From contig NZ_JARACO010000005.1 in assembly GCF_028765575.1 (NCBI RefSeq), positions 118,688 through 182,687 on the forward strand: DNA of 64,000 nt, given 5' to 3'. Of the stretch, positions 9,350 through 21,052 are shown one piece after another. This DNA is from Aliivibrio sp. S3MY1. GTDB lineage: Bacteria > Pseudomonadota > Gammaproteobacteria > Enterobacterales > Vibrionaceae. The position numbers and the translations under genes are program-made. Each line of letters starts with the position of its first letter. The first letter of the stretch is position 1. The notes under the pieces are model-generated. The model worked only from the letters and a program-made list of their open reading frames with translations, did no database searches and had not been told where the DNA came from.

Positions 9350-11085
9350 AACTACCAAATAGAAAAAAAAATAATAAACGCATAACCAAAGCGCCGCCGA
9401 CTCTCATTCAGTGGCGCTTTGGCGTTATTGTTTTCTTCGTTTTTCTCGCATTAGCGATTTTGATAGCACGAGCGGCTTATATTCAAGTTATTGAACCTGA
9501 TAATTTGATTAAACAAGGTGATATGCGTTCAATCCGAGTTAAATCTCTTCCTTCTGCTCGTGGCATTATCTCTGATCGTAATAATGAACAGCTTGCGGTT
9601 AGTGTTCCTGTGGATGCCGTTTGGGCCGATCCTGTTGCCATTTATAAGGCTGGCGGTCTAGTTGAAGTTGATCGCTGGTATGCGCTTGCTGATGTGTTAG
9701 GACTAAAACGAAAAGAATTATTAACTAAGATAGAGAAGAACAAAAAACGTCGTTTTATTTACCTTCAACGTCAAATATCTCCAGCGGTTGCTGCCTATAT
9801 TCGTAAATTAAAATTAGCCGGAATTGGCTTAAAAGCAGAATCACGTCGTTATTACCCAAGTGGTGAGATCAGTGCGCATGTTATTGGTGTAACAGGTATT
9901 GATAGCCATGGTTTGGAAGGGGTAGAGCGCAGTTATGATGGCTGGTTAACGGGAGAGCCGGGTCGTAGAACCGTACGTAAAGATCGTTATGGTCGCGTGG
10001 TTGAAAATATTTCTCTAAAAGAGAAGCAAGAAGGTAAACCATTAACTCTAAGTATTGATCAGCGTTTACAAGCGATAGCTTATCGCGCAATTAAACAAGC
10101 TGTATCTGACTTTAGAGCCATGTCTGGCTCAGTTATTATGATCGATATTAAAACGGGTGAAGTACTTGCAATGGTTAATGCACCATCTTACAACCCGAAT
10201 AATCGTGAACAGTTACAAAGCTTTAGAATGCGTAACCGTGTAATTACCGATACATTAGAACCAGGCTCTACGGTAAAACCTTTTGTCGTGTTAGCCGCTT
10301 TAGATGGCGGAACAGCGAACTTAGATACGGTCATTGATACTGGCAATGGCATCATGCGTATTGGCGGTAGTCGTGTGCGTGATAGCTCGAAAGTAGGTAA
10401 AGCTGATCTAACAACCATCTTGAAGAAATCAAGTAACATCGGTGTAGCACATTTAGCGTTAGGAATGCCTTTGCAAGAGTTGCTAGCTGAGTATGCGGCT
10501 GTTGGCCTTGCTGATCCATCAGGCTTAAACCTCATTGGGGAGGCCACGGGTATTTTCCCTGATCGCCGTCGTTGGTCTGATTTTGAAATTGCGACGTTAG
10601 CGTTTGGCTATGGTCTTTCTGTTACGCCAATTCAGTTAGCACACGCTTATGCAACGTTAGGGGCTTATGGCGAATATAGACCGCTTTCAATTTTGAAAAC
10701 GACTGGGCCAACGCCGGGTAAGCAAGTGGTTAACCGTCAACATGCGAAAGCCGTATTAGAGATGATGGAAACCGTAACTCAACCAGGTGGTACAGCAACA
10801 AGAGCTGCTGTACCTGGTTATCGAGTTGCTGCCAAAACAGGTACTTCACGAAAAGCCGTTCGTGGTGGCTACAGTGATGAATATATAACGGTGACAGCGG
10901 GTGTCGCACCAGTAAGCAACCCTAGAATCGCACTCGTCACTATCGTAAACCAACCGCAAGGCGATGAGTATTATGCTGGTCAAGTTGCGGCACCGATCTT
11001 TGGTCAAGTGATGAAAGATGCGCTACAAATTTTGAATGTAGCGCCAGACGAAAGTACCGTAAAACATATCGATGTATTGAATTAG
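9346..11085 (+). CDS. ftsI: Septal peptidoglycan transpeptidase (PBP3)
   Basis: Class B penicillin-binding protein that crosslinks septal peptidoglycan with FtsW. The 579-residue protein has a basic cytoplasmic tail, one membrane span (about 26-45), the pedestal domain with [15 protein letters not shown], and the transpeptidase domain. Catalytic motifs are all present: S308-T-V-K311, S362-S-N364 and K497-T-G-T500. The C-terminus extends beyond the domain in the usual way and is processed by a tail-specific protease in relatives. Confidence 0.96.
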   Translation: MKLPNRKKNNKRITKAPPTLIQWRFGVIVFFVFLALAILIARAAYIQVIEPDNLIKQGDMRSIRVKSLPSARGIISDRNNEQLAVSVPVDAVWADPVAIYKAGGLVEVDRWYALADVLGLKRKELLTKIEKNKKRRFIYLQRQISPAVAAYIRKLKLAGIGLKAESRRYYPSGEISAHVIGVTGIDSHGLEGVERSYDGWLTGEPGRRTVRKDRYGRVVENISLKEKQEGKPLTLSIDQRLQAIAYRAIKQAVSDFRAMSGSVIMIDIKTGEVLAMVNAPSYNPNNREQLQSFRMRNRVITDTLEPGSTVKPFVVLAALDGGTANLDTVIDTGNGIMRIGGSRVRDSSKVGKADLTTILKKSSNIGVAHLALGMPLQELLAEYAAVGLADPSGLNLIGEATGIFPDRRRWSDFEIATLAFGYGLSVTPIQLAHAYATLGAYGEYRPLSILKTTGPTPGKQVVNRQHAKAVLEMMETVTQPGGTATRAAVPGYRVAAKTGTSRKAVRGGYSDEYITVTAGVAPVSNPRIALVTIVNQPQGDEYYAGQVAAPIFGQVMKDALQILNVAPDESTVKHIDVLN

Positions 11086-11095
11086 GAAAATGATG

Positions 11096-12568
11096 ATGCA
11101 GTTATCTGAATTACTGTTGCCTTGGTGCGAGTTAAATCAATCGGTGGCAATTTCATCTATGACATTGGACAGCCGTCAAGTTTCTCCAGGCTGTTTATTC
11201 GTTGCAATCAAAGGCCATGCAGTTGATGGTCGTCTATTTATGTCATCGGCTATTGAGCAAGGCGCTGTGGCGATTCTCGCCGACGCTGATGGAGAGAACA
11301 TTGCAGGTACGGTAAAGATTATTGATCACACTATCGTTGTTTATTTTAATTCTCTTTCTATGCACCTAAGTGCAATTGCAGGGCGTTTTTATCAAGCCGA
11401 TAAACGAAAAATGCAATTAGTGGGGATTACCGGTACTAATGGTAAAACGACGATCTCTCAGATCATTGCTCAATGGGCGACCTTATTAGGACAACCTGCC
11501 GCCGTAATGGGGACCACAGGTAACGGATTATTATCAGATTTGAAACCTGCGGTGAACACGACGGGCAGTCCAATTGAAATACAACAAACACTGACAGAGC
11601 TTGAGAATATCGAAGCTAAACTGACGGCATTAGAAGTGTCGTCTCACGGTTTGGTTCAAGGGCGTGTTAATGCGCTATCTTTTGATGCTGCCGTATTTAC
11701 GAACTTAAGCCGTGACCATCTTGATTACCATGGTGATATGGAAAATTATGCTGAAGCTAAAAAGTTACTTTTTACTTCTCATTGCCCAAAACATTCAATC
11801 ATCAATGCGGATGATCAAGTCGGTTGCCAATGGCTAAAAGAGATGCCTCATGCCGTCGCTGTTTCTTTAAATGAAGAAAGCGTCTATTTTCACTCTGGTA
11901 AGAAGGTATTTGCGACATCGGTTGTTTATTCAACCGAAGGTATTCAACTTTCTATTTCTTCTGATTGGGGAGATGTTGCTTTTTCAGTGCCTTTAATTGG
12001 AGCATTTAACGCAAGCAATATTCTCGTTGCTTTCGCAACACTTCTTTCTCTTGGTTATGACATTCAAGCCTTAGCTCAAACAGCCTCTCAGTTGAATGCG
12101 GTCATTGGTAGAATGGAGTTGTTTACTGCAGATAATAGAGCCAAAGTGGTTGTCGATTATGCGCATACACCTGATGCTTTAGATAAAGCATTGCAAGCAT
12201 TACGAGTTCATTGTGAAGGGAAACTTTGGTGTATTTTCGGTTGCGGTGGCGATAGAGATACGGGCAAACGACCAATGATGGCAAGTATTGCTGAGCAACA
12301 AGCGGATATGGTCATTCTAAGTGATGATAACCCTCGCTCAGAAGATCCAAGTTTAATTACTAATGATATGTTAGCAGGGGTAAAAACACCAGAATTAGCA
12401 CATGTTATTCATGACCGTTTTGAAGCCTGTCAGTTCGCACTTTCTCAAGCGGATGAAAAGGATATTATTTTACTCGCAGGCAAAGGACATGAAGATTATC
12501 AAGTGCTCGCTAATGAGACTATCCATTACTCCGATCGTGAAACAGCTCAGCAATTATTAGGATTATAA
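11096..12568 (+). CDS. murE: UDP-MurNAc-L-Ala-D-Glu:meso-diaminopimelate ligase
   Basis: Cytoplasmic ATP-dependent ligase adding the third residue of the peptidoglycan stem. The ATP loop TGTNGKTT is present, and the DNPR motif (in [10 protein letters not shown]) marks meso-diaminopimelate rather than lysine specificity. Three consecutive in-frame ATGs occur at 11090, 11093 and 11096; the ribosome binding site AGGA at 11084-11087 gives proper spacing (8 bases) only to the third, chosen here, giving 490 residues. Confidence 0.95.
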   Translation: MQLSELLLPWCELNQSVAISSMTLDSRQVSPGCLFVAIKGHAVDGRLFMSSAIEQGAVAILADADGENIAGTVKIIDHTIVVYFNSLSMHLSAIAGRFYQADKRKMQLVGITGTNGKTTISQIIAQWATLLGQPAAVMGTTGNGLLSDLKPAVNTTGSPIEIQQTLTELENIEAKLTALEVSSHGLVQGRVNALSFDAAVFTNLSRDHLDYHGDMENYAEAKKLLFTSHCPKHSIINADDQVGCQWLKEMPHAVAVSLNEESVYFHSGKKVFATSVVYSTEGIQLSISSDWGDVAFSVPLIGAFNASNILVAFATLLSLGYDIQALAQTASQLNAVIGRMELFTADNRAKVVVDYAHTPDALDKALQALRVHCEGKLWCIFGCGGDRDTGKRPMMASIAEQQADMVILSDDNPRSEDPSLITNDMLAGVKTPELAHVIHDRFEACQFALSQADEKDIILLAGKGHEDYQVLANETIHYSDRETAQQLLGL

Positions 12569-12570
12569 TC

Positions 12571-13929
12571 ATGATGTTAATGTCATTAAATGAGATTGCT
12601 CAAGCGTGTCAGGGGAACTTAATTGGCTCTGATACCACCATTTTAAGTGTGTCTACTGACAGCCGAAATATGGCAGAAAAAGGGCTGTTTGTTGCACTTA
12701 TTGGTGAGCGTTTCGATGCTCATTCTTTTATTTCTGTTGCTCAAGAACAAGGCGCCGTTGCGCTATTAGTTTCGCGTGAAGTTGACTCTCTATTACCTCA
12801 AGTCGTCGTTGATGATACTGAAAAAGCATTAGGCTTATTAGGAAAATACGTTCATCAGCAGTGCAATACATTTACACTGGCGCTAACAGGAAGTTGTGGA
12901 AAAACAACCGTAAAAGAGATGTTAGCCTCTATCTTGAAGCTCTCAGGAGAAGTCGTAGCGACGGCGGGTAATTTTAATAATGAGATTGGTGTTCCACTAA
13001 CCTTATTGCGCTCTCAACCAAGTAATGATTTTGCTGTTATTGAATTAGGAGCTAATCATCAAAATGAAATAGCCTATACCACGCAGCTTGTTCAACCGAA
13101 TATAGCATTGGTTAATAATATCGCGGCGGCACATCTAGAAGGTTTTGGATCGATAGAAGGGGTAGCCAAAGCAAAAGGTGAGATCTTTGAAGGGCTAAAA
13201 GAGAACGGTACGGCTATTTATAATCTAGATAGTAATGGCTTACCTAATTGGAACGCTTTATTTGATGGTAAAACGGTATTTAGTTTTTCTCAAGATAATC
13301 ACCAAGCAGATTTTTATGCCAGTAGTATAGAGGTGAATGAGCTAGGAGAACCGTCATTCAACTTAAATACTCCAATTGGCAGTGTCAGTGTTTCTTTAGC
13401 AATTATTGGAAAACATAATGTTGCCAATGCCGTTGCCGCTGCAGCATTAGCAATTCAAGCAAAATGTACATTAGATGATATTCAGCAAGGTTTACAAGCG
13501 CTAGGAAATGTTAAAGGCAGAGTCGCCGTTGAGATCTTACCGTCAGGACTTAAAGTGATTGATGATACATACAATGCCAGTGTTCCAGCGATGAAAGCGG
13601 CAGTGGATTTATTAGGTGGATTTAGCGGCAATCGTTGGCTTATTTTGGGGAATATGGCAGAGCTTGGTGAAGAAAGCCTTGCACTTCATCGTGAAGTTGG
13701 GGAATATGCTGCCCCATATCAATTTGAGCAAGTACTTACTTTTGGTGATGACACTAAGGTAATTAGTGAGTTATGTGAGGGGCGTCACTTTAAGTCTCGT
13801 GATGCATTAAATAGCTATGTACTGCAACAATTACAATTAATTAAACATAATGAGGTTACCGTGTTAGTAAAAGGTGCCAATAGTTCACGTATGAGCGAAG
13901 TGGTTTCTGCTCTTAAGGAGTGTCAGTAA
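12571..13929 (+). CDS. murF: UDP-MurNAc-tripeptide:D-Ala-D-Ala ligase
   Basis: Adds D-Ala-D-Ala to the UDP-MurNAc tripeptide, finishing the cytoplasmic pentapeptide precursor. The 452-residue Mur ligase shows the ATP loop [12 protein letters not shown], the [16 protein letters not shown] stretch and [16 protein letters not shown] near the C-terminal domain, diagnostic for MurF. AGGA lies 8 bases before the ATG at 12571. The stop overlaps the mraY start by one base (TAATG). Confidence 0.96.
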   Translation: MMLMSLNEIAQACQGNLIGSDTTILSVSTDSRNMAEKGLFVALIGERFDAHSFISVAQEQGAVALLVSREVDSLLPQVVVDDTEKALGLLGKYVHQQCNTFTLALTGSCGKTTVKEMLASILKLSGEVVATAGNFNNEIGVPLTLLRSQPSNDFAVIELGANHQNEIAYTTQLVQPNIALVNNIAAAHLEGFGSIEGVAKAKGEIFEGLKENGTAIYNLDSNGLPNWNALFDGKTVFSFSQDNHQADFYASSIEVNELGEPSFNLNTPIGSVSVSLAIIGKHNVANAVAAAALAIQAKCTLDDIQQGLQALGNVKGRVAVEILPSGLKVIDDTYNASVPAMKAAVDLLGGFSGNRWLILGNMAELGEESLALHREVGEYAAPYQFEQVLTFGDDTKVISELCEGRHFKSRDALNSYVLQQLQLIKHNEVTVLVKGANSSRMSEVVSALKECQ

Positions 13930-15011
13930 TGATCATCTGGTTATCAAACTTTCTAGAGCAATATTTCCCGTTTTTTCGTTTATTTGAATACCTTAGCTTC
14001 CGAGCTATTTTAAGTATTATCACGGCATTATCTATTTCATTATGGATGGGACCGAAACTCATCCGATGGTTACAGAACCTGCAAATTGGTCAAGTGGTTC
14101 GTGATGATGGACCAGAGTCTCATTTCAGTAAACGTGGTACGCCAACAATGGGCGGTATCATGATTTTAACCGCCATTTCGGTAACGGTTTTCTTATGGGC
14201 AGATCTTACCAACCCTTATGTATGGGCGGTTATGTTTGTGTTATTAGGCTATGGCGCTGTCGGTTTTGTTGATGATTATCGCAAAGTGGTACGTAAAAAT
14301 ACCGATGGGCTTATCGCTCGTTGGAAATATTTTTGGCAATCTGCAATCGCGCTTGTGGTTGCTTTTGCATTGTATGCTTATGGTAAAGATACCACGGCAA
14401 CTCAGCTTGTTGTTCCTTTCTTTAAGGACATCATGCCACAGCTTGGCTTAACTTATATCCTACTAACCTACTTTGTTATTGTCGGAACAAGTAATGCGGT
14501 TAACTTAACCGATGGTCTTGATGGCTTAGCGATTATGCCTACGGTATTTGTTGCAGCAGGCTTTGCCTTTATTGCATGGGCAACGGGTAATGTACAGTTT
14601 GCGAATTACTTACACATTCCACACATTCCACAAGCAAGTGAATTAGTGGTTGTTTGTGCCGCAATCGTTGGTGCTGGTTTTGGTTTCCTATGGTTTAACA
14701 CTTACCCAGCACAAGTATTTATGGGCGATGTAGGTTCGTTAGCACTAGGTGGCGCATTAGGTACGATTGCTGTTCTTGTTCGTCAAGAGTTCTTATTAGT
14801 TATTATGGGTGGTGTCTTTGTTGTTGAAACCTTATCGGTAATTCTTCAAGTAGGATCATATAAACTACGTGGTCAGCGTATTTTCCGTATGGCCCCAATA
14901 CATCACCATTACGAACTGAAAGGATGGCCAGAGCCACGTGTTATTGTACGTTTCTGGATTATCTCTATGTTATTGGTTCTTATTGCATTAGCGACATTGA
15001 AGGTACGTTAA
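13929..15011 (+). CDS. mraY: Phospho-MurNAc-pentapeptide transferase
   Basis: Polytopic membrane enzyme making lipid I from UDP-MurNAc-pentapeptide and undecaprenyl phosphate. The 360-residue length equals the E. coli enzyme. Signature segments are [20 protein letters not shown] (catalytic Asp pair region), [14 protein letters not shown] and the [15 protein letters not shown] loop. The start at ATG 13929 is set by AAGGAG 8 bases upstream; a GTG nine bases earlier is in frame but lacks such a site. Confidence 0.97.
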   Translation: MIIWLSNFLEQYFPFFRLFEYLSFRAILSIITALSISLWMGPKLIRWLQNLQIGQVVRDDGPESHFSKRGTPTMGGIMILTAISVTVFLWADLTNPYVWAVMFVLLGYGAVGFVDDYRKVVRKNTDGLIARWKYFWQSAIALVVAFALYAYGKDTTATQLVVPFFKDIMPQLGLTYILLTYFVIVGTSNAVNLTDGLDGLAIMPTVFVAAGFAFIAWATGNVQFANYLHIPHIPQASELVVVCAAIVGAGFGFLWFNTYPAQVFMGDVGSLALGGALGTIAVLVRQEFLLVIMGGVFVVETLSVILQVGSYKLRGQRIFRMAPIHHHYELKGWPEPRVIVRFWIISMLLVLIALATLKVR

Positions 15012-15012
15012 T

Positions 15013-16338
15013 ATGACAGGTTTTGGTGGTGTTAAAAATGTTGTCGTTGTTGGCTTAGGTATGACAGGTCTATCTGTTGTTAAGCACCTACTACGACAGC
15101 CTGAAGCGTTAACAATAAAGGTTATTGATACTCGTGATACACCGCCAGGCCAAGAGCAATTGCCTGAACAGGTTGAGTTACACGCCGGTGGTTGGCAGCA
15201 AGAGTGGCTTTTAGAAGCCGATCTTATTGTCGCTAACCCTGGTATCGCACTTGCCTCACCACCATTACAACCTGCGATAGAGCAAGGCACGCGTGTGGTT
15301 GGTGATATTGAGTTGTTCGCTTGGGCGGTTACGGCACCAGTGATTGCCATTACGGGCTCAAATGGTAAAAGTACCGTCACAGATTTAACCGGTGAAATGG
15401 CGAATGCTGCCGGTGTTAAAACGGCAGTGGGTGGTAACATTGGTTTTGCTGCTCTGGATCTTTTAGAGCAAGACGCCGATCTTTATGTTCTAGAGTTATC
15501 CAGTTTTCAACTCGAAACGACTTCATCATTAAAACTAAAAGCGGCAGCATTCTTAAATCTATCTGAAGATCATATGGATAGATATCAAGGAATGGCCGAT
15601 TATCGTCAAGCTAAGTTACGTATTTTTGATCACGCAGAAGTGTGTATTGTGAATCGTGATGACAGAGCGACCTATCCAGATGCACCAGATAAAACCGTTA
15701 AAAGCGTTGGCTTTGATCAAGGTGATTATGGTTGTATCGACGTAAATAAAACCCATTACTTAGCAAAAGGTTCAACAAAAATTCTTGCAACCAATGAATT
15801 GGGTTTAGTGGGTAAGCACAATATAGCCAATAGCTTAGTTGCGATTGCTTTATTGGATGCGGTTGGAATTAATCTTGATTTAACCCTAGAAACATTAATA
15901 ACTTACAATGGATTGACACATCGATGCCAAGTTGTCGCTGATAATCAAGATATTCGCTGGGTCAATGACTCTAAAGCAACGAATGTGGCAAGTACATTAG
16001 CCGCATTGTCTGGTTTGAAAATTGATGGCAAATTACATCTGTTGGTTGGTGGTGTTGGTAAGGGGGCTGATTTTTCAGAGCTAGCACCAGCATTAAAAGC
16101 ATTAAATGTAATGATGTATTGCTTTGGGGAAGATGGAAATCAATTCATTCCGTTAGATCCTCGTTCTTGTTTATGTAACACAATGGATGAAGCAATTGAA
16201 ACACTATTTCCTACGTTAAAAACTGGTGACATGGTGATGTTATCTCCAGCATGTGCGAGTTTTGATCAGTACGCAAATTTTATGGCTAGAGGTGACGCGT
16301 TCACTCAACTAGCAAAACAGTATTCAACTGAGAGTTAA
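15013..16338 (+). CDS. murD: UDP-MurNAc-L-Ala:D-glutamate ligase
   Basis: Cytoplasmic Mur ligase adding D-glutamate. The 441-residue protein opens with the nucleotide-sugar binding fold ([16 protein letters not shown]), then the ATP loop [12 protein letters not shown], the [11 protein letters not shown] segment and [11 protein letters not shown]. The start codon follows the mraY stop directly, consistent with coupling. Confidence 0.96.
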   Translation: MTGFGGVKNVVVVGLGMTGLSVVKHLLRQPEALTIKVIDTRDTPPGQEQLPEQVELHAGGWQQEWLLEADLIVANPGIALASPPLQPAIEQGTRVVGDIELFAWAVTAPVIAITGSNGKSTVTDLTGEMANAAGVKTAVGGNIGFAALDLLEQDADLYVLELSSFQLETTSSLKLKAAAFLNLSEDHMDRYQGMADYRQAKLRIFDHAEVCIVNRDDRATYPDAPDKTVKSVGFDQGDYGCIDVNKTHYLAKGSTKILATNELGLVGKHNIANSLVAIALLDAVGINLDLTLETLITYNGLTHRCQVVADNQDIRWVNDSKATNVASTLAALSGLKIDGKLHLLVGGVGKGADFSELAPALKALNVMMYCFGEDGNQFIPLDPRSCLCNTMDEAIETLFPTLKTGDMVMLSPACASFDQYANFMARGDAFTQLAKQYSTES

Positions 16339-16340
16339 TT

Positions 16341-17543
16341 TTGATAATTGATCGTATTAAACAATGGACGTCTCCTGTTCAAGAGTGGTGTTTAACCCCG
16401 TCACCTAAAGTGATGTTTGATCGTCAGTTGATTTGGATTGCTCTTGCTTTGATGTTGACCGGCCTTGTTATGGTCGGCTCTGCGTCATTCCCTATTAGTA
16501 CTCGCTTAACAGGTCAGCCATTTCATTTTATGATGCGACATATGTTATTTGTATGTTTGGCGTTGGGTGCATCATCAATAGTATTACGGATTAAATTAGA
16601 TGACTGGTTGAAGTACAGTAGTCACCTATTATTGATTTCTTTTTTGTTATTGGCTGCTGTTTTAGTGGTGGGTAAATCTGTTAATGGTGCAGCACGTTGG
16701 TTGCCATTAGGGATCTTTAACTTACAACCTGCAGAGGTTGCTAAACTCTCTTTATTTGTCTTTATTTCTGGTTATCTTGTTCGTCGCCATGGTGAGGTGA
16801 GAGACAGTTTTAAAGGATTTGTAAAACCGTTAGTTGTTCTGATAGGCCTTGCTTTTTTCTTACTGCTACAGCCTGATCTAGGGACAACCATCGTAATGTT
16901 TGTTACCACTATCGGTATGCTATTTATTGCAGGCGCTAAGTTGTGGCAATTTATAGCATTAGTGATGAGTGGTATCTCATTAGTTATCGTACTGATCGTG
17001 GCAGAACCTTATCGTATGCGTCGTGTCACTTCCTTCTTAGACCCATGGCAAGACCCGTTTGGCAGTGGTTATCAGCTAACTCAATCGCTAATGGCATTTG
17101 GTCGAGGCAGCTGGTTTGGTGAGGGACTAGGTAATTCAATTCAAAAGTTAGAGTATCTGCCAGAAGCTCATACCGATTTTGTATTTGCGGTAGTAGCTGA
17201 AGAGTTAGGATTTATTGGTGTAACTCTCGTCCTTGCGTTGATTTTTTCTTTAGTGTTAAAAGCACTGCTTATTGGACGTACGTGTCTACAATACGATCAG
17301 CGTTTTGGTGGTTTTTTAGCTTTTGGTATCGGCATTTGGTTTGCGTTTCAAACGTTAGTTAATGTTGGTGCGGCTGCGGGTATTGTACCAACGAAAGGAT
17401 TAACGTTACCTCTTATCAGTTACGGTGGTTCCAGTTTAATCATTATGTCAGTAGCAGTATCCCTGCTTATTCGTATTGATCATGAATGTCGTGTCTTTTT
17501 AGAAAACGAGCCTCCACGGAGCGAAAATGAAGAACAAAAATAA
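16341..17543 (+). CDS. ftsW: Septal peptidoglycan glycosyltransferase FtsW (SEDS)
   Basis: Polytopic SEDS-family enzyme that polymerises septal glycan strands from lipid II together with FtsI. The 400-residue protein has about ten membrane spans with signature segments [40 protein letters not shown] and [15 protein letters not shown]. The start is read as TTG at 16341, with GAGAG six bases upstream; the first ATG in frame (16413) would remove the basic N-terminal segment. The end overlaps murG by 17 bases. Confidence 0.94.
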   Translation: MIIDRIKQWTSPVQEWCLTPSPKVMFDRQLIWIALALMLTGLVMVGSASFPISTRLTGQPFHFMMRHMLFVCLALGASSIVLRIKLDDWLKYSSHLLLISFLLLAAVLVVGKSVNGAARWLPLGIFNLQPAEVAKLSLFVFISGYLVRRHGEVRDSFKGFVKPLVVLIGLAFFLLLQPDLGTTIVMFVTTIGMLFIAGAKLWQFIALVMSGISLVIVLIVAEPYRMRRVTSFLDPWQDPFGSGYQLTQSLMAFGRGSWFGEGLGNSIQKLEYLPEAHTDFVFAVVAEELGFIGVTLVLALIFSLVLKALLIGRTCLQYDQRFGGFLAFGIGIWFAFQTLVNVGAAAGIVPTKGLTLPLISYGGSSLIIMSVAVSLLIRIDHECRVFLENEPPRSENEEQK

Positions 17544-18591
17544 ACGTTTATTAGTGATGGCTGGTGGTACTGGCGGTCATGTATTTCCTGGGTTAGCAGT
17601 AGCAAAACAGCTACAAAGTGAAGGGTGGGAAATTCGTTGGTTAGGTACAGAAGATAGAATGGAAGCGGATTTAGTACCCAAACATGGTATTGAAATAGAT
17701 TTTATCAAAGTAAAAGGCTTACGCGGCCAAGGTTTTAAAAAGTTGCTTGCTGCACCATTTCAAATATTAGGTGCGATTTCTCAAGCTAAAAAGCATATCA
17801 AAGCATGGCAGCCTGATGTTGTACTTGGTATGGGTGGCTACGTAAGTGGCCCTGGTGGTATTGCTGCTTGGTTATCTGGTATCCCGGTTGTATTGCATGA
17901 ACAAAATGCGGTTGCTGGCTTAACTAATCAATGGTTATCTAAAATTGCTAAACGTGTATTTCAAGCATTTCCGGGTGCTTTTCCAAATGCGGACGTCGTT
18001 GGTAACCCAGTAAGGGAAGATGTATGCCAATTGCCTCACCCAAGCGAACGATTTGCTGAACGTAGTGGCCCTATTCGTGTATTAATCATGGGGGGCAGTC
18101 AAGGTGCCCGTATTCTTAATACGACATTGCCAGAAGCATTGCCAAAACTGAATCACGCTGTTGAAATTTGGCATCAAGCAGGTAAAGGCAATCAAGAAAC
18201 GGTTCATCAAGCATATTGTGATAATGGAATGACAGACGCGAACGTAACAGAGTTTATTGATGATGTTGCTGCGGCTTATGCATGGGCTGATTTATTGGTA
18301 TGCCGTTCAGGTGCGCTAACGGTATCTGAAGTTTCAGCTGCTGGTGTTGGCTCTGTATTTATTCCCTTTATGCACAAAGATCGTCAACAAGCATTAAATG
18401 CGGATCACCTTGTACAGTGTGGCGCAGCGCAAATGATTGAACAACAAGATTTAACAGTTCAGGGTTTGGTTGATACACTGAATGGTTTAGAGCGAAAAGA
18501 ATTATTAGAAATGGCATGTAATGCTCGTAAGGCAGCCATTATTGATGCTGATATACGTGTTGCCAGTGCGATTAAAGACCTCGCAAAATAG
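17527..18591 (+). CDS. murG: Lipid II synthase (GlcNAc transferase MurG)
   Basis: Membrane-associated GT28 glycosyltransferase converting lipid I to lipid II. The 354-residue protein has the N-terminal glycine-rich loop [15 protein letters not shown], then [18 protein letters not shown], the second glycine loop [12 protein letters not shown] and the UDP-GlcNAc binding region [16 protein letters not shown] ribosome binding site (CGGAGCG) lies inside the end of ftsW. Confidence 0.96.
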   Translation: MKNKNKRLLVMAGGTGGHVFPGLAVAKQLQSEGWEIRWLGTEDRMEADLVPKHGIEIDFIKVKGLRGQGFKKLLAAPFQILGAISQAKKHIKAWQPDVVLGMGGYVSGPGGIAAWLSGIPVVLHEQNAVAGLTNQWLSKIAKRVFQAFPGAFPNADVVGNPVREDVCQLPHPSERFAERSGPIRVLIMGGSQGARILNTTLPEALPKLNHAVEIWHQAGKGNQETVHQAYCDNGMTDANVTEFIDDVAAAYAWADLLVCRSGALTVSEVSAAGVGSVFIPFMHKDRQQALNADHLVQCGAAQMIEQQDLTVQGLVDTLNGLERKELLEMACNARKAAIIDADIRVASAIKDLAK

Positions 18592-18608
18592 AAGAATTGA
18601 GATTTAGA

Positions 18609-20072
18609 ATGATAAAAGATCAGAAACTGCAATTAGCTGAAATTAGAACCATGATCCCAGAAATGCGCCGTGTAGAATGCATTCATTTTGTTGGTATTGG
18701 TGGCGCAGGCATGAGTGGTATTGCCGAAGTACTTTTAAACGAAGGCTATAACATCAGTGGTTCAGATATGGCTGAAAATACAGTCACTGTTCGTTTAGCT
18801 CAAAAAGGCGCAACGATCTTTTTTGGTCATCAGGCAAGCAATGTAGAAAAAGCCAGCGTTGTGGTGGTATCTACCGCGATTGATCCAATGAATCCTGAAA
18901 TTGTCGCTGCGAAAGAAAACCGTATTCCAGTTATCCGCCGTGCAGAAATGTTGGCCGAGTTGATGCGTTACCGTCATGGTATTGCAGTTGCAGGAACTCA
19001 CGGTAAAACAACGACTACAGCACTAACGACTCAAATCTACTCAGAAGCAGGTTTGGATCCAACGTTTGTTAATGGTGGTTTGGTTAAAAATGCAGGTACA
19101 AATGCACGTTTAGGCTCTAGTCGTTTTCTTATTGCAGAAGCTGATGAAAGTGATGCTTCATTTTTGCACCTTCAACCAATGGTTAGTATTGTTACTAATA
19201 TCGAAGCTGACCACATGGATACCTATGGCGGTGACTTTGAAGTATTAAAACAAACGTTTATTGATTTTCTTCACAATCTACCATTTTATGGTCAAGCGGT
19301 AATGTGTATTGATGATGATGTGGTAAGAGAGTTATTACCTCGAGTCAGTCGTCAGGTTATTACGTATGGTTTTGCAGAAGATGCGGATGTTCGTTTAGTT
19401 AACTATCGTCAAGTAGCTCAGCAAAGCTTCTTCACAGTACAAAGAAAAGATCGTACTGATTTAGATATTGTTCTTAATATCCCAGGAAAGCATAACGCCT
19501 TGAATGCAACTGCTGCGATTGCAGTGGCAACAGAGGAGGAGGTAGAAGATGAAGCTATTCTATCTGCACTGTTGAATTTTGAAGGCGCAGGTCGTCGTTT
19601 TGACCAATTAGGTGAATTTGAAACGGGTAATGGTTCTGCAATGTTGGTGGATGATTATGGTCATCATCCAACCGAAGTTGATGTAACGATAAAAGCAGCT
19701 CGTGCAGGTTGGGCTGATAAGCGTTTAGTTATGATCTTCCAACCGCATCGTTATAGTCGAACTCGTGACTTATATGATGACTTTGCCAATGTTCTGGATA
19801 ATGTAGACGTGCTTATCATGCTTGATGTGTACTCTGCGGGTGAAACGCCAATTGTAGGTGCCGATGGGCGAGCATTATGCCGAACTATTCGTGGTCGTGG
19901 AAAAATTGATCCTATTTTTGTGCCAAATATAGAAGCATTACCACCAGTATTGGCTAATATTCTTCAAGAAGGTGATTTAGTCCTGACACAAGGGGCTGGT
20001 GACGTTGGTAAACTAGCAAAACAGTTAGCTTCATTAGAGTTAAATATTGAAACAATGAAAACATTAGGATAA
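18609..20072 (+). CDS. murC: UDP-MurNAc:L-alanine ligase
   Basis: First Mur ligase, joining L-alanine to UDP-MurNAc in the cytoplasm. The 487-residue protein begins [20 protein letters not shown] and continues [17 protein letters not shown]; the ATP loop is [11 protein letters not shown] and the C-terminal domain shows [13 protein letters not shown] and FQPHRYSRT. The ATG at 18609 is preferred over an in-frame TTG at 18597 by comparison with relatives. ddl, which follows murC in E. coli, is not present here. Confidence 0.96.
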   Translation: MIKDQKLQLAEIRTMIPEMRRVECIHFVGIGGAGMSGIAEVLLNEGYNISGSDMAENTVTVRLAQKGATIFFGHQASNVEKASVVVVSTAIDPMNPEIVAAKENRIPVIRRAEMLAELMRYRHGIAVAGTHGKTTTTALTTQIYSEAGLDPTFVNGGLVKNAGTNARLGSSRFLIAEADESDASFLHLQPMVSIVTNIEADHMDTYGGDFEVLKQTFIDFLHNLPFYGQAVMCIDDDVVRELLPRVSRQVITYGFAEDADVRLVNYRQVAQQSFFTVQRKDRTDLDIVLNIPGKHNALNATAAIAVATEEEVEDEAILSALLNFEGAGRRFDQLGEFETGNGSAMLVDDYGHHPTEVDVTIKAARAGWADKRLVMIFQPHRYSRTRDLYDDFANVLDNVDVLIMLDVYSAGETPIVGADGRALCRTIRGRGKIDPIFVPNIEALPPVLANILQEGDLVLTQGAGDVGKLAKQLASLELNIETMKTLG

Positions 20073-20143
20073 TAATTGTTTAATTAGTTAGAACTTCTAA
20101 TAAAAACACGAATAATGAGATAGAATCCTCATTGTATTAATAA

Positions 20144-20183
20144 TATCCTATCAGAAACTAGGATAGGTTTTTTTCAACCTATC
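20144..20183 (+). other. Two overlapping hairpins between murC and ftsQ
   Basis: Hairpin one: TATCCTA (20144-20150) with TAGGATA (20159-20165), followed by GG and seven Ts, like an intrinsic terminator. Hairpin two: GATAGGTT (20162-20169) with AACCTATC (20176-20183). They share bases 20162-20165 and so exclude each other. The layout could be an attenuator or simply a terminator with a fortuitous second fold. Confidence 0.5.
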
Positions 20184-20279
20184 GTTATTAGATGAATTTA
20201 TTTTAATGCCATTAAATAGCGGTCATTTTATTTAATATAAAAGTGATGGCGATATTTTTGGCTCGATTGTGAAAATAAT

Positions 20280-21038
20280 ATGATTAAGACGGTCAAAATG
20301 AATACTTCATTTGATAAAGAAAAAATAAGAAAACACCTGCCAGGTGCGCTTTTTCTTTCTTTGGTTGTGATGATTTCATTATGGTTGATTGTCTCAACGA
20401 TAAGTTGGATGACAGATGAAGATAGATTGCCCTTATCTCATATGATTATCCAAGGGCAGTTGAAACATATTACGGCAGATGATATTCGTGACGCGATAGA
20501 CTCAATGGATTCTATTGGGACCTTCATGACGCAGGATGTTAATAAGTTGCAAGATGCCTTACTGACGTTGCCTTGGATCGCTCAGGTTTCTGTTCGTAAG
20601 CAATGGCCAGAAACGATAAAAGTGTTTGTGGTAGAAAATCAACCAGAAGCAACATGGAATAACAAAGTCATTGTTAATCCTGAAGGTGTGATTTTTAATG
20701 CACCAATGAGTGATTTATTAGAGCCTAAACCTGCGTTATTTGGCCCTGAAGCAAATAGTAAAGAGGTGCTCGATTTTTGGCATCAGTTACAGGCTCAATT
20801 TACCGTAATAAATACAACTGTGCATAGTGTTGCATTAACTGAACGTTTATCGTGGCAGGTCGTATTAGATAATGGCATTCGACTAGAGCTTGGTCGTGAT
20901 GCTCGAGAAGAAAGAGTACAGCGTTTCATTGCTTTATATAAGCAATTAGATGATAAAAAGAATTCGATAGATTATATAGATCTTCGTTATGATACTGGCG
21001 CTGCTGTTGGGTGGAAGCCTGATAATGTAGACGATTAA
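20280..21038 (+). CDS. ftsQ: Cell division protein FtsQ
   Basis: Bitopic divisome protein linking FtsA/FtsK to FtsL-FtsB. The 252-residue protein has a cytoplasmic tail, one membrane span (about residues 22-43), then the POTRA domain starting near LPLSHMIIQGQLKHIT and the beta domain with LPWIAQVSVRKQWPETIKV. An ATG six codons downstream (20298) is an alternative start; neither has a strong ribosome binding site. About 200 bases separate it from murC, the only large gap inside the cluster. Confidence 0.94.
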   Translation: MIKTVKMNTSFDKEKIRKHLPGALFLSLVVMISLWLIVSTISWMTDEDRLPLSHMIIQGQLKHITADDIRDAIDSMDSIGTFMTQDVNKLQDALLTLPWIAQVSVRKQWPETIKVFVVENQPEATWNNKVIVNPEGVIFNAPMSDLLEPKPALFGPEANSKEVLDFWHQLQAQFTVINTTVHSVALTERLSWQVVLDNGIRLELGRDAREERVQRFIALYKQLDDKKNSIDYIDLRYDTGAAVGWKPDNVDD

Positions 21039-21052
21039 AGAAGAGAATTGAC

